64,000 nucleotides of DNA from Salegentibacter salinarum (lineage in GTDB: Bacteria > Bacteroidota > Bacteroidia > Flavobacteriales > Flavobacteriaceae), in contig NZ_FUZC01000011.1 in the NCBI RefSeq assembly GCF_900168115.1, forward strand, positions 62,001 through 126,000, given 5' to 3'. Positions within the stretch are counted from its first letter, which is position 1. Each line of letters opens with the position of its first letter. Position numbers and translations under genes: made by a program. Positions 1 through 9,036 of the stretch are shown here, one piece after another. The notes beneath the pieces were generated by a model. The model made no database searches and was not told where the DNA came from. It saw only the letters and a program-made list of their open reading frames with translations.

Positions 1-482
1 ACCACGTCCTGCAATTCTCTTCTTAAATAACCACTTTCATCAACGCTGCCTACTAAGAAAGCGGCAATTTGTTCTTCGGTTTCATCAAACCTAAGTGTAC
101 TTAACTGCGTGGTTAAATATTGTGTAAACGAAGTTCCAGAAGCGTAAGGCACGCTTTTTTCATCATCGTCTGCACTGTAATTATTGGCTTGCAGCCGGTA
201 ACTTGGTACTTCGTCGTCGCTTAAATATTCATCAACATCAATTTCAGCTTCTATAGATTCGGTTCCTTCATCTTCTCGCTCTCTATCACTATAATCGTCT
301 TCATATTCCTCATATTCATCCTTGGTTTCCACCTTGCCATCTTCCAATGCCGGATTTTCTTCCAGCTCCTGTTTTATACGCTGCTCAAAAGCCTGCGTAG
401 GAAGTTGTATAAGCTTCATCAGCTGGATTTGCTGGGGGGAAAGCTTTTGGGATAATTTGAGATTTAATTGCTGTTTAAGCAT
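1..482 (-). CDS. rpoN: RNA polymerase sigma-54 factor RpoN, N-terminal part (cut by window edge)
   Basis: Sigma-54 directs RNA polymerase to -24/-12 promoters that need an enhancer-binding activator. The visible part starts MLKQQLNLKLSQKLSPQQ and continues IQLMKLIQLP, then a glutamine- and glutamate-rich stretch (EQRIKQELEENPAL). This is the region I activator-interaction domain of sigma-54. An acidic linker follows (about residues 55-90) and then the start of the core-binding domain with DESGYLRREL. About 160 residues are visible; the DNA-binding C-terminus lies beyond position 1. I chose the ATG whose complement is at 480-482 because it gives the canonical family start. It lies on the same strand as asnS and the pseudouridine synthase; rpoN next to asnS is, as I recall, a common order in this phylum. 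Confidence 0.93.
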   Translation of the reverse strand, partial: MLKQQLNLKLSQKLSPQQIQLMKLIQLPTQAFEQRIKQELEENPALEDGKVETKDEYEEYEDDYSDREREDEGTESIEAEIDVDEYLSDDEVPSYRLQANNYSADDDEKSVPYASGTSFTQYLTTQLSTLRFDETEEQIAAFLVGSVDESGYLRRELQDV

Positions 483-623
483 ATATTTATTTTACTTTAC
501 TCACGTGCCGGTGAGATTTATTCTATTTTAACGCAAGGTCAAAACAATTGTTGTTTACTACAAAAATAAGCAAAACAACGCGACACAGCCTTTGGCATAG
601 TAAATGATTGTGGTAAAATTTTG

Positions 624-1493
624 TTAAGTATTCGTAGAAAACCTCTTAATTTCCCTGAATTTCTTCGGAAGCGGAAGTTCTAACTTCATCATTTTTTTAG
701 TAACAGGATGTTGAAATTCAAGTCCGGTGGCCGCGAGAAATAAGCCCCCTTTTTTTATACTTTCTGAAGTTTTACCGTAAAGTTGATCGCCAACAATAGG
801 ATTTCCATTTCCAGCTAAATGGATTCTTATCTGGTGGGTTCTCCCGGTTTTTGGAAAAGCTTTAACCAGACTGAAATTTTCATTTTTCAGCTGAAATTGC
901 TCCAAAACCTCGCTGTGTGTTTCAGCATCTTTTTCTTCAATCTTATCGTTTAGAATAACTGAAGTTGAAAGACTTCCAAAGACAAGCGCATGATAACTTT
1001 TCTGAATCTTTTTTTCTTCAAAAAGTCTGTTTAAATCTACCTGAACCGATTTACTCTTCGCGATAAGCAATAATCCTGAAGTTGGATTGTCTAAACGGTG
1101 AACGGGCAGGGGAGCAGGTAAAGCATCTTTGACTTTAGATTCCTTTAAATTAAAAGCTAATGCATTCTCAATAGTTTTAAAGTAATTTCCGCTGGTGGGA
1201 ATTCCGGCAGGTTTATGGATAACCGCTAGGTAATCATCTTCAATAATCACCTCCAGTTTTAAAGTAAAGGTTCTTTTTACCGTAGTGTCAGCTTCAAGTA
1301 ATTCAAGCTTTTGTCCTTCCTTAATCCAATCTGAAGTTTTTGCGGGTTGCCCCTCTAAAAGAATGAGTTCTTTTTTTAGAGCTTTTTTTAACGAACTTTT
1401 TGTAGGCAGGGAAGTAAAAATAGAGACCGCATATTCCTGTAACCTGATTTTTTCAGCAACAGCAGGAACGATATGCGTTTCTTTGATTTTCAC
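624..1493 (-). CDS. RluA family RNA pseudouridine synthase
   Basis: Enzyme of the RluA/RluC/RluD family that isomerises uridine to pseudouridine in rRNA or tRNA. Residues 1-70 resemble an S4-like RNA-binding domain (start codon context TDWIKEGQKLEL-like strand order). The catalytic domain holds HRLD at 132-135, with D135 the nucleophilic aspartate, followed by NPTSGLLL where most family members have RDTSG. The RTHQIRIHLA motif and the G-D-x-x-Y-G stretch near the C-terminus are also present. Length (289 aa) is normal. It sits between rpoN and asnS on the same strand. The exact uridine target cannot be read from sequence; an RluA-type tRNA/23S enzyme is most likely. Confidence 0.88.
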   Translation of the reverse strand: MKIKETHIVPAVAEKIRLQEYAVSIFTSLPTKSSLKKALKKELILLEGQPAKTSDWIKEGQKLELLEADTTVKRTFTLKLEVIIEDDYLAVIHKPAGIPTSGNYFKTIENALAFNLKESKVKDALPAPLPVHRLDNPTSGLLLIAKSKSVQVDLNRLFEEKKIQKSYHALVFGSLSTSVILNDKIEEKDAETHSEVLEQFQLKNENFSLVKAFPKTGRTHQIRIHLAGNGNPIVGDQLYGKTSESIKKGGLFLAATGLEFQHPVTKKMMKLELPLPKKFREIKRFSTNT

Positions 1494-1540
1494 AGTAATT
1501 ATTTTGTTAAATGAGAAGCTGTCTAAAGAGTTCTTACTTA

Positions 1541-1622
1541 CGTCAAGCTGAACTTGTTTCAGCTTCTAACATGATTTAAATCTCATTAAAAATTAGATTC
1601 TGAGATAAATTCAGGATGACGG
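1541..1622. repeat. Dispersed palindromic repeat, family A copy 1
   Basis: An imperfect inverted repeat whose left arm is CGTCAAGCTGAACTTGTTTC and whose right arm reads AGATTCTGAGATAAATTCAG followed by GATGACG. Similar arms recur at 8310-8399, 36223-36254, 37423-37484, 43436-43484, 62741-62837 and 63511-63588, always between genes. Left-flanking bases gctgtctaaa (1518-1527) match the outer arm of the copy at 63488. It is directly followed by a second hairpin (1634-1666), as also occurs at 36223-36313. Confidence 0.75.
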
Positions 1623-1633
1623 TGGGCTAAAAA

Positions 1634-1666
1634 AAACCTCACAGGTTTTCAAAACATGTGAGGTTT
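1634..1666 (-). terminator. Hairpin downstream of asnS, probable terminator
   Basis: AAACCTCACA (1634-1643) pairs with TGTGAGGTTT (1657-1666) around a short loop. A-rich DNA on the left gives a U-tract for transcripts running leftward out of asnS, whose stop is at 1675. A near-identical hairpin occurs at 36283-36313, so this is also part of a repeated element. Confidence 0.65.
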
Positions 1667-1674
1667 AAAAATCT

Positions 1675-3117
1675 TTAAAACTCCGCGTTTCCGGGGAATC
1701 TTGGGAAAGGAATTACATCCCTGATATTTCCCATTCCGGTTACGAATTGTACCAATCTTTCAAACCCAAGTCCGAAGCCACTGTGCACACAGGTTCCAAA
1801 CTTACGGGTATCAAGGTACCACCACAATTCCTTTTCGTCAATATTTAATTCCTTCATTTTATTCTGAAGTACGTCTAAACGCTCTTCTCTTTGCGAGCCG
1901 CCTACAATTTCTCCAATTCCCGGGAAAAGTATATCCATTGCTCTCACCGTTTTTCCATCTTCATTAAGGCGCATATAAAAAGCCTTGATGTTTGCAGGAT
2001 AATCAAATAAAATCACCGGACATTTAAAGTGTTTTTCAACTAAAAAACGTTCGTGTTCGCTTTGCAAATCAGCGCCCCATTCTTCAATGATATAGTTGAA
2101 TTTCTTCTTTTTGTTCGGTTTTGAATTTTTAAGGATTTCTATAGCTTCAGTATAACTTACCCTTTTAAAATTGTTGTCTAATACAAAATGAAGTTTATCC
2201 AAAAGTCCCATTTCGCTACGATCTGCTTTGGGTTTAGCTTCTTCTTCAGCATTAAAGCGTTTATCTAGAAATTCAAGATCGTCCTGGCAGTGATCTAAAA
2301 TATATTTTAATACATATTTTATAAAATCTTCAGCTAAATCCATATTGCCATCCAGATCACAGAAAGCGACTTCGGGCTCTATCATCCAGAATTCAGCTAA
2401 GTGGCGGGAAGTATTGGAGTTTTCAGCCCTAAAAGTTGGGCCAAAAGTATAAATTTGACCGAGACCCATCGCATAGGCTTCGCCTTCTAATTGCCCCGAA
2501 ACCGTTAAGTTGGTCTCTTTTCCGAAGAAATCTTCCCGAAAATCTATGCTGCCATCTTCGTTCTTTGGCGGGTTTTCCATATCTAAAGCACTAACCCTAA
2601 ACATTTCCCCGGCACCTTCGGCATCACTTCCGGTAATAATTGGCGTGTTTACATAATGAAAGTTATTTTGCTGAAAATAACTGTGTACAGCGAAAGACAG
2701 TTTAGAACGTACCCGCATAATGGCGCCAAAAGTATTAGTGCGCACCCTTAAATGGGCCTGTTCCCTAAGTTTTTCAAGACTATGGCGCTTTGGAGAAAGA
2801 ATGGTAAGTTTTACTTCTTCGGGATTTGCGTCCCCAAGAATCTCGAATTTTTTAACTTCAATCTCAACTCGTTGTTGATTTCCCTGGCTTTCAACCAAAG
2901 TACCTTTTACAGAAACTGCGGCACCAACGGTGATTCTTTTTAGCTCCTCCTGGTCAAAATTTTCAAAATCTATTACACATTGCAGGTTGTTAATGGTAGA
3001 ACCATCGTTTAAGGCAATAAAGCGATTGCTCCTAAAAGAACGTACCCAGCCGTTCACCTCAAATTCCTGTAGAAATTGATTGCTGTCTAATATTTCAGCA
3101 ATTTTTGCTTGTATCAT
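1675..3117 (-). CDS. asnS: Asparagine-tRNA ligase
   Basis: Cytoplasmic class IIb aminoacyl-tRNA synthetase that charges tRNA-Asn with asparagine. The N-terminal OB-fold anticodon-binding domain spans about residues 10-105 (VNGWVRSFRSNRFIALNDGS). The catalytic domain holds motif 2, FRAENSNTSRH at 229-239, and motif 3, GFGLGFERLVQFVTG near the C-terminus. An insertion of about 90 residues after motif 2 (roughly 255-345, containing DLEFLDKRFNAEEE) is typical of bacterial AsnRS. Length 480 aa matches the family. The start ATG is preceded by an intergenic gap rather than another gene. I am confident this is AsnRS rather than AspRS because of the ENSNTSRHL signature. Confidence 0.96.
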   Translation of the reverse strand: MIQAKIAEILDSNQFLQEFEVNGWVRSFRSNRFIALNDGSTINNLQCVIDFENFDQEELKRITVGAAVSVKGTLVESQGNQQRVEIEVKKFEILGDANPEEVKLTILSPKRHSLEKLREQAHLRVRTNTFGAIMRVRSKLSFAVHSYFQQNNFHYVNTPIITGSDAEGAGEMFRVSALDMENPPKNEDGSIDFREDFFGKETNLTVSGQLEGEAYAMGLGQIYTFGPTFRAENSNTSRHLAEFWMIEPEVAFCDLDGNMDLAEDFIKYVLKYILDHCQDDLEFLDKRFNAEEEAKPKADRSEMGLLDKLHFVLDNNFKRVSYTEAIEILKNSKPNKKKKFNYIIEEWGADLQSEHERFLVEKHFKCPVILFDYPANIKAFYMRLNEDGKTVRAMDILFPGIGEIVGGSQREERLDVLQNKMKELNIDEKELWWYLDTRKFGTCVHSGFGLGFERLVQFVTGMGNIRDVIPFPRFPGNAEF

Positions 3118-3230
3118 TTATGTAAGATTTAGAAAGAACAAATATAATTTTTCCGTCTCAGCCTGCAAAGCAAGCCGGTTTTTATTAATCTCTCCAGAGG
3201 GTTTATTTCCCCAAAGGCTTGCCTAGAATA

Positions 3231-3262
3231 AAAAAAAATTTCCGAAGCGTACTTCGAGGACT
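3231..3262 (-). terminator. Probable intrinsic terminator of the RND exporter gene
   Basis: Read leftward, TCC..GAAG-TACG-CTTC-GGA forms a small stem-loop and is followed by AA and nine T residues (complement of the A-run at 3230-3238). It lies just beyond the exporter stop at 3280. A further palindrome, cttcgaggacttacctcgag, overlaps it. Confidence 0.5.
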
Positions 3263-3279
3263 TACCTCGAGGTTCTTAA

Positions 3280-5703
3280 TTATCTTTCTGAATTTTTAGA
3301 TTCCTCTTTTTCAATTTCGGCCTCGTCTTCATCGGTTTCTATAATTTTCATGGCGGGCTCTTTCAGCACTTCTTTATTAGCAATGTTTTTCTCTAAGGAA
3401 AGCAATAAAGAAGGAAGCAACAGCAAATTGGCAAGCATCGCAAAAAGCAGGGTTGCAGAAACAAGTCCACCAAGAGCAACAGTTCCGCCAAAACTACTAA
3501 TCATAAATACTGAAAATCCAAAAAACAGCACAATAGAAGTATAGAACATACTTACACCGGTTTCCCTTAAAGCAGCATAGACCGAACGTTTTATTTTCCA
3601 GTTGTTGGCTTTTAATTCCTGCCTGTATTTTGCTAAAAAGTGAATGGTGTCATCTACCGAAATCCCAAAAGCAATACTAAATACAAGAATTGTTGAGGGT
3701 TTAATAGGAACACCTAAAAAGCCCATCATTCCCGCTGTTACCAGTAAAGGAAGTAAGTTAGGAACCAGTGAAACCAGGATCATTCTAAACGATCTAAACA
3801 TCCAGGCCATAAATAATGCGATTAATAAAATGGCCAGGGAAAGCGAAATAATAAGGTTTTTTACCAAATAATTAGTTCCTTTCTGGAAGATGAATGCTTT
3901 ACCCGTCATAGAGATTTCATAGCGCTCTTCCGGAAAGATTTTATTAATCTGTGGCCAGAGATCTTCTTCCAGCTCTTCCATTTTATCCGTTCCCACATCT
4001 TTCATATAAGTGGTAATCCGGGCATATCTACCCGTACTGTCTATATAAGAGGTGAGCAGATTTTCATTTGAAGAAAAACCTTTGGCATAGGGCATGATAA
4101 AATTCTGTTCCTGCGAACTCGGTAATTGATAATATTGGGCATCGCCGTTATAAAACGCCTGTTTTGAATATTTTACCAGCCGTGTTATGGAAATTGGTTG
4201 AGAAAATTCGGGAATTTCAGCGAGATGATTTTCCAGTTCTTCCATGCGTTTCAGCGTAGCAGGTTTTAAAACACCATTTTTCCGTTTGGTATCTACAAGT
4301 ATTTCTAAAGGCATCACCCCGTCAAATTCTTCTTCAAAAAATTTAATATCCTGGAAAAATTCAGCTTCTTCGGGCATATCCTCCAATAAACTTCCCGAAA
4401 TTTTTATGGTGTAAATTCCAATAATACTCGCAACCAGAAGAACTATAGAGGTTATATAAATACTAATGCGGCGATGTCTCACCATTTGCTCCATCCAATT
4501 CACAAAACCACCAATCCAACGCTTGTTAAGGTGTTTAAGATGTTTGCGTCTTGGCAAATTCATATAACTGTAGATAATTGGAATTATCAGCAGACTTAGA
4601 ATAAAAATCGCCACAATATTTATTGAGGCTACAATACCAAATTCTTTTAGTAGCGTGCTATCAGTAAGGATAAAAGTTGCAAAACCCGATGCGGTGGTAA
4701 TATTGGTCATTAAAGTGGCATTTCCCACTTTTGTAATTACCCGTTGCAGAGATTTCGCCTGGTTCCCATGTTTTTTAATTTCCTGCTGATATTTATTTAT
4801 CAGGAAAATACAGTTAGGAATTCCTATTACAATAATTAATGGCGGGATAAGCGCAGTAAGCACCGTTATTTCATAATTAAACAAACCAATTACGCCAAAA
4901 GCCCACATCACCCCAATACAAACCGTAATCATTGAAATAATTGTTGCTCTTATTGATCTAAAAAAGAAGAAAAATATAAGCGAAGTTACTCCCAGTGCTG
5001 CGAGGATGAAAAGGCCGATTTCATCAATTATATTCTGGGAATTCAGTGTTCTTATGTAAGGCATTCCCGAGACCTTTACATCTATACCGGTTTTTTCTTC
5101 AAAATTAGCGATGAGTGGCTGCAATTCATCTATTACAAAGGTTTTTCGTTCTTTTGAATTTACAATCTCTTTATTTAAATAAATGGCCGATTGTAATGTG
5201 TTGGAATGCGAGCTATAGACCAGGTTTTCATAAAATGGCAACTCGTTATAAAGCTCATCCTGATATTGCTGAAGTTCTTCTTCGGTAGGATTATCTTCGG
5301 TAATAAAGGGCACCATTTCAAAGCGGCTTGGATCTTCAAACTTTTTTAATTTGTGAAGATTACTAACCGAAATGGCATAATCTACCGCGGGGTAGGCCTC
5401 TAGAGTTTTGGTAAGCTCTTTCCAGGCTTCAAAATTTTCTGGTTTAAAGAGCGTAGAATCTTTTACGCCAAGCAGCACAAGATTTCCTTCTTCTCCAAAC
5501 TTATCCAGAAACTCGTTGTAGGCAATATTGTCTTCGTGATCGTCTGGTAAAAGGTTGGCTTCAGTGTAAGAAAACCGCATGTTTTTCCATTGCGTAGAGA
5601 AAAACACCGTAGTGGCGATAATAAGTAAAAGTATAATAATCCTGTTACGCAAAATTAATCGCGCAACTGAGTTCCAGAATCCGAAACTAAAAATCTTAGC
5701 CAT
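3280..5703 (-). CDS. RND superfamily (MMPL/SSD-type) exporter
   Basis: Large inner-membrane transporter, 807 aa, predicted to use the proton gradient to move a hydrophobic substrate or act on lipids. The layout is the two-fold RND pattern: one transmembrane helix at about 17-35, a periplasmic domain of about 180 residues, then a five-helix bundle (about 225-390), a helix at about 415-435, a second periplasmic domain (about 440-630), and a second helix bundle (about 635-785). The second half carries FGISVDDTIHFLAKYRQEL, the charged helix 4 motif of MMPL proteins. The C-terminal tail is short and acidic. No membrane-fusion partner or outer-membrane channel lies next to it, so it is of the stand-alone HpnN/MMPL type. 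Substrate unknown. Confidence 0.85.
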   Translation of the reverse strand: MAKIFSFGFWNSVARLILRNRIIILLLIIATTVFFSTQWKNMRFSYTEANLLPDDHEDNIAYNEFLDKFGEEGNLVLLGVKDSTLFKPENFEAWKELTKTLEAYPAVDYAISVSNLHKLKKFEDPSRFEMVPFITEDNPTEEELQQYQDELYNELPFYENLVYSSHSNTLQSAIYLNKEIVNSKERKTFVIDELQPLIANFEEKTGIDVKVSGMPYIRTLNSQNIIDEIGLFILAALGVTSLIFFFFFRSIRATIISMITVCIGVMWAFGVIGLFNYEITVLTALIPPLIIVIGIPNCIFLINKYQQEIKKHGNQAKSLQRVITKVGNATLMTNITTASGFATFILTDSTLLKEFGIVASINIVAIFILSLLIIPIIYSYMNLPRRKHLKHLNKRWIGGFVNWMEQMVRHRRISIYITSIVLLVASIIGIYTIKISGSLLEDMPEEAEFFQDIKFFEEEFDGVMPLEILVDTKRKNGVLKPATLKRMEELENHLAEIPEFSQPISITRLVKYSKQAFYNGDAQYYQLPSSQEQNFIMPYAKGFSSNENLLTSYIDSTGRYARITTYMKDVGTDKMEELEEDLWPQINKIFPEERYEISMTGKAFIFQKGTNYLVKNLIISLSLAILLIALFMAWMFRSFRMILVSLVPNLLPLLVTAGMMGFLGVPIKPSTILVFSIAFGISVDDTIHFLAKYRQELKANNWKIKRSVYAALRETGVSMFYTSIVLFFGFSVFMISSFGGTVALGGLVSATLLFAMLANLLLLPSLLLSLEKNIANKEVLKEPAMKIIETDEDEAEIEKEESKNSER

Positions 5704-5781
5704 GGGAAGTTTTTAAGCGAGCGCAAAGGTATAAAAAGGAAGCTTATTTAATGCTGTTTAAACTCCTAAAGTAGCTCAGGC

Positions 5782-8235
5782 TTAAATATCTAAATGAAAA
5801 GTGAATTTAAATGCGAAATTTTCATTGAAATTCGGCATACTATAAGGTCCATAGCGATAGGCGGCTCCAAGGCCGAAACCAACCAGTATTTTTTGTAATT
5901 CTATTCCAAATTCATGATAACCGCGTTTTAAACTTTTAAAGGGCATACTATGTCTTTCGGGATTACTAATATCCCCGATGGCGTGGCGGGAAATAAAAAC
6001 AAGTTCCGGTTGAATCAACCTGTGAACATTTATGGGCCTTAATTGATGTTTTATATGCAACATGGCCTGCTTATCACTAAAAAACTCGTTGTAAAACATG
6101 GTTTCAAAACTGCGCCTTCCTGCCACCGAGAAACGACTTAAAATTCCTTCCCGAGAAGGACTGTTAGGTAGGGCGTGGTATAAATGGGTGAGCGGGACGT
6201 CACCGGTTGCATAATTTCCTTCCAGGATAATTTCGGTTCGGGATTGGTTTAGCCTTTTAATTTCGTGTTCTACCAAGAGACCAAATTTTGTGTAGTCAAA
6301 ATCGCTCCCTAAAACTCCTGAAATCCCTTTTGTGATTTCTCCCGTAAATTTTGGATAGCCTTTTTCTATTAAATTGGTAGAATTTGGCGTTTTTAGAAAT
6401 TTGGCAAACGGCCTCCACAAGAAAGAGAATGTAGCTTCAGAAAGTGTGTATTCAGAAAATTCCTGCCCGTTTAGTAAAAAACTGTAATCGCGGGTTTGGG
6501 AAATATCACTTTTAGAAAACTGGAGCTCAGTTTTAAAATCAGACCCGAATCTCTGAGTTAACCCACTGCTTAATGTACGATGCTGATAGAAAAAATTAAT
6601 ATTTACAAAGCGCGGCTCGACAATAGAGAAATCGTTTTTACCCTGTAGGTAGCTGAAACTTCCGGTTTCAACAATATCGCGGGTGTAATTGAATTTAAGA
6701 TCGGTTTCGGTAGCTTTGTTTAAATGAATTGCAGTCCCCAGGTTATATTTAAAAACTTCGTCTTTGGTACCATACACCAGGTAGCCGTTTAAACTATATA
6801 TATCTGATAATTGTTGGTTGGTCTTACCGCCAAATCCCAGGCGAATTCCTTCATAATTATTGAATTTAAAGAATTTTCCAAGATCGAAATCCCAAAATCC
6901 CACCGGAATATAGCCGGTTGAAACCGATTTTTGAAAGCTAATTTTTTCTTCAACTTCTTTTTCTTTAATAAGTCTTTCTGCACGTTGGCGACTAAACTTA
7001 TTTTGCGAGCTTATAGCTTCAGTCCTGTTTTCTTCCCAAAAGCTATCTTCGCGGGAAATCGCAGTAGAATTAACCAGAATTTCAGCTGAAGTTTCTAAAG
7101 TTTCATTAGAATTCAGCTGAATATCGAAATTAGTGCTGGTCACGTTTAAAAACAGGTTGGGATCACTTTTTCCGGGTGCAAGGATATTATTTAGAATAGA
7201 TTCTTTCTTCTGAAGCGTTCCTGCAGAGATGACTCCGCCAAAAACCGAAATCGCCTGGTCGCCATTTCCGGGTCTAATTGTAATTTTTTGAGTTTTTGGA
7301 AACCATAAGTTTTCCTCGGGGAAATATTCATAATCCTGGTCTATTTCCAGTTTTATGGCTCCCAAAAGTTGTGCTTTTGCTTGCTGTATGGCGTAGGTTT
7401 CAGTATCTAAATAAAGAATGCCCTCCAAACCTGCCACAGCCCGTTGCCTTTTTGGCTTAAAATAAATTACATAAGCCGGTTGGGAAGTTGTCGTGGTGTC
7501 TAAAATTTTAAACGAATAATTTCTGAAAGCAGAATTTTGGAGAGGTGCGGCATAATCGGTATCAAAAATTCTAAAATCTTTATCGTAGAGTGAAAATGGA
7601 TTTACCGAAAGTGATAAAATCTCATAGACCGGTTTTTCAAATCCGGCGGTTTTTAAAGCCTGAACTTCTTCTTTTAAACCTTCTTTTTGGGAATAATAAA
7701 ACTTGGAAACTTTCTCTGAAAAATAACTTGCAGCCGAATTAATCACGGTTCCAATTTCAAGATTGGTACTATCGCTCGCCATTTCCAAGGCGGCAGATTC
7801 ATTGTCTACAATAAATTTATTATAGTTTTTAAAATTGAATTTTTGTAGTTTTTCTTCAGGATCGTTTTTGGGTTTTCGCGCAATGGCCTTTGCAATAATC
7901 GCATTCGCTTTATTTTCCCCTGAAGAAATAGTTACCGCAGCAAGGCCTTCAATTTTAGGAGTTAATTTAATCCGTACAAATTCTACGTTCTTTGAAACCT
8001 TAAAGTTTTGCGTTTCAAAACCAACATAAGAAATACTAAGCTGGGTTTCCTCTTCTGTAAGTGTAATGGAAAAACTACCGTCTATTTTACTTAAGTCTTC
8101 TTTGTCGCCATATGTTATTTTGGCGTAGGCGAGGGGGTCACCGGTTTGTTTGTTCACAATTCTTCCACGTAGTGGTTGCTGAGCACAAATACTAAAGGAA
8201 AATAACAGAAAAATAAGCAATAACGGAGAACGCAT
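5782..8235 (-). CDS. DUF5686 and carboxypeptidase-like regulatory domain outer-membrane protein
   Basis: A signal peptide (MRSPLLLIFLLFSFSICAQ) is followed by a carboxypeptidase regulatory-like beta-sandwich (about residues 22-95: GRIVNKQTGDPLAYAKITYG, then SYVGFETQNFKV). The remainder, about 700 residues, is the DUF5686 region typical of Bacteroidota, with alternating amphipathic strands and aromatic-rich turns that suggest an outer-membrane beta-barrel. It ends FTFHLDI. The family occurs widely in Flavobacteriia; its function is not known to me. It sits 77 bp upstream, on the same strand, of the RND exporter start, so co-transcription is possible. No TonB plug domain is visible, which separates it from TonB-dependent receptors. 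Confidence 0.82.
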   Translation of the reverse strand: MRSPLLLIFLLFSFSICAQQPLRGRIVNKQTGDPLAYAKITYGDKEDLSKIDGSFSITLTEEETQLSISYVGFETQNFKVSKNVEFVRIKLTPKIEGLAAVTISSGENKANAIIAKAIARKPKNDPEEKLQKFNFKNYNKFIVDNESAALEMASDSTNLEIGTVINSAASYFSEKVSKFYYSQKEGLKEEVQALKTAGFEKPVYEILSLSVNPFSLYDKDFRIFDTDYAAPLQNSAFRNYSFKILDTTTTSQPAYVIYFKPKRQRAVAGLEGILYLDTETYAIQQAKAQLLGAIKLEIDQDYEYFPEENLWFPKTQKITIRPGNGDQAISVFGGVISAGTLQKKESILNNILAPGKSDPNLFLNVTSTNFDIQLNSNETLETSAEILVNSTAISREDSFWEENRTEAISSQNKFSRQRAERLIKEKEVEEKISFQKSVSTGYIPVGFWDFDLGKFFKFNNYEGIRLGFGGKTNQQLSDIYSLNGYLVYGTKDEVFKYNLGTAIHLNKATETDLKFNYTRDIVETGSFSYLQGKNDFSIVEPRFVNINFFYQHRTLSSGLTQRFGSDFKTELQFSKSDISQTRDYSFLLNGQEFSEYTLSEATFSFLWRPFAKFLKTPNSTNLIEKGYPKFTGEITKGISGVLGSDFDYTKFGLLVEHEIKRLNQSRTEIILEGNYATGDVPLTHLYHALPNSPSREGILSRFSVAGRRSFETMFYNEFFSDKQAMLHIKHQLRPINVHRLIQPELVFISRHAIGDISNPERHSMPFKSLKRGYHEFGIELQKILVGFGLGAAYRYGPYSMPNFNENFAFKFTFHLDI

Positions 8236-8285
8236 AGGTTTTTCTGAATTATGAACAAAAATTAATTAAGCACTAAATTAAAAGA

Positions 8286-8423
8286 GGCTGTTTGAGAGGT
8301 GGTAATAACGTCATCATGTCCCGGAATTTCGGGATTGTTCCAGGATATAACCTGTTGAATTATAACAAGTTGCAATCTGAAATAAAATCAGCTTGACGAA
8401 ACCAAGACTTCTCAAACAGCCTG
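8286..8423. repeat. Long imperfect inverted repeat with outer arms, family A copy
   Basis: Outer arms AGGCTGTTTGAGAGG (8286-8300) and the reverse complement CTTCTCAAACAGCCT (8409-8423) enclose a family A core that runs from CGTCAT at 8310 to GACG at 8399. A smaller palindrome, cccggaatttcggg, lies inside. It is 28 bp beyond the frr stop, so it may also end frr transcription. The outer-arm plan matches the element at 63488-63610. Confidence 0.75.
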
Positions 8424-8451
8424 TAATTTACTATAAGAAACTGAATTTGTG

Positions 8452-9006
8452 TTATATAGTCATGATTTCTTTTTCCTTGTTTTCAAGGATAGCGTCAATA
8501 CGGATAATGTGGGCATCAGTCAATTCCTGAACCTCGTTTTCGGCATCTCTAAGTAAGTCTTCAGAAATATCCAGCTTTTTTAATTCGTTGTTTGCCGTTT
8601 TTCTATCGTTTCTTACGCCAATTTTAGCATCTTCTGCCTCGGCTTTTGCCTGTTTTGTAAGCTGTTTACGGCGTTCTTCGGTTAGTGGCGGAACGTTTAT
8701 AATAACATTTTCCCCATTATTCATAGGGTTAAAACCAAGGTTGGCCTGCATAATTCCTTTTTCAATTTCAGGAATTAGTTTTTTCTCAAACGGCTGAACA
8801 GAAATAGTTCGTGCATCTGGGGTATTCACGTTGGCAACTTGTTGAAGCGGAGTTTGAGCTCCATAATATTCTACCATTACACTCCCAAGCATTGCAGGGT
8901 TGGCTTTGCCGGCACGAATGTTTTGCAATTGTTTTTTAAGGTGTTCAATAGCCTTGTCCATGCCTTCTTTAGCAGAGTCTATAATAAATTGAATTTCGTC
9001 TTCCAT
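8452..9006 (-). CDS. frr: Ribosome recycling factor
   Basis: Splits post-termination ribosomes together with EF-G. The 184-aa length is exact for the family. Recognisable blocks are HLKKQLQNIRAGKANPAML (the long helix start), VEYYGAQTPLQQVANVNTPD (domain II), PLTEERRKQLTKQAKAEAED, and the C-terminal helix LTDAHIIRIDAILENKEKEI. It lies 30 bp downstream of pyrH on the same strand; the pyrH-frr order is widespread in bacteria and implies a shared transcript. Confidence 0.97.
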   Translation of the reverse strand: MEDEIQFIIDSAKEGMDKAIEHLKKQLQNIRAGKANPAMLGSVMVEYYGAQTPLQQVANVNTPDARTISVQPFEKKLIPEIEKGIMQANLGFNPMNNGENVIINVPPLTEERRKQLTKQAKAEAEDAKIGVRNDRKTANNELKKLDISEDLLRDAENEVQELTDAHIIRIDAILENKEKEIMTI

Positions 9007-9036
9007 TTTTAAAAAATATTAGTTGAGCGTAAATCT

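Noticed and set aside
322-531. Open frame on the + strand across the rpoN N-terminus
   Set aside because: Opposite to well-conserved sigma-54 sequence; cysteine-rich with no family features.
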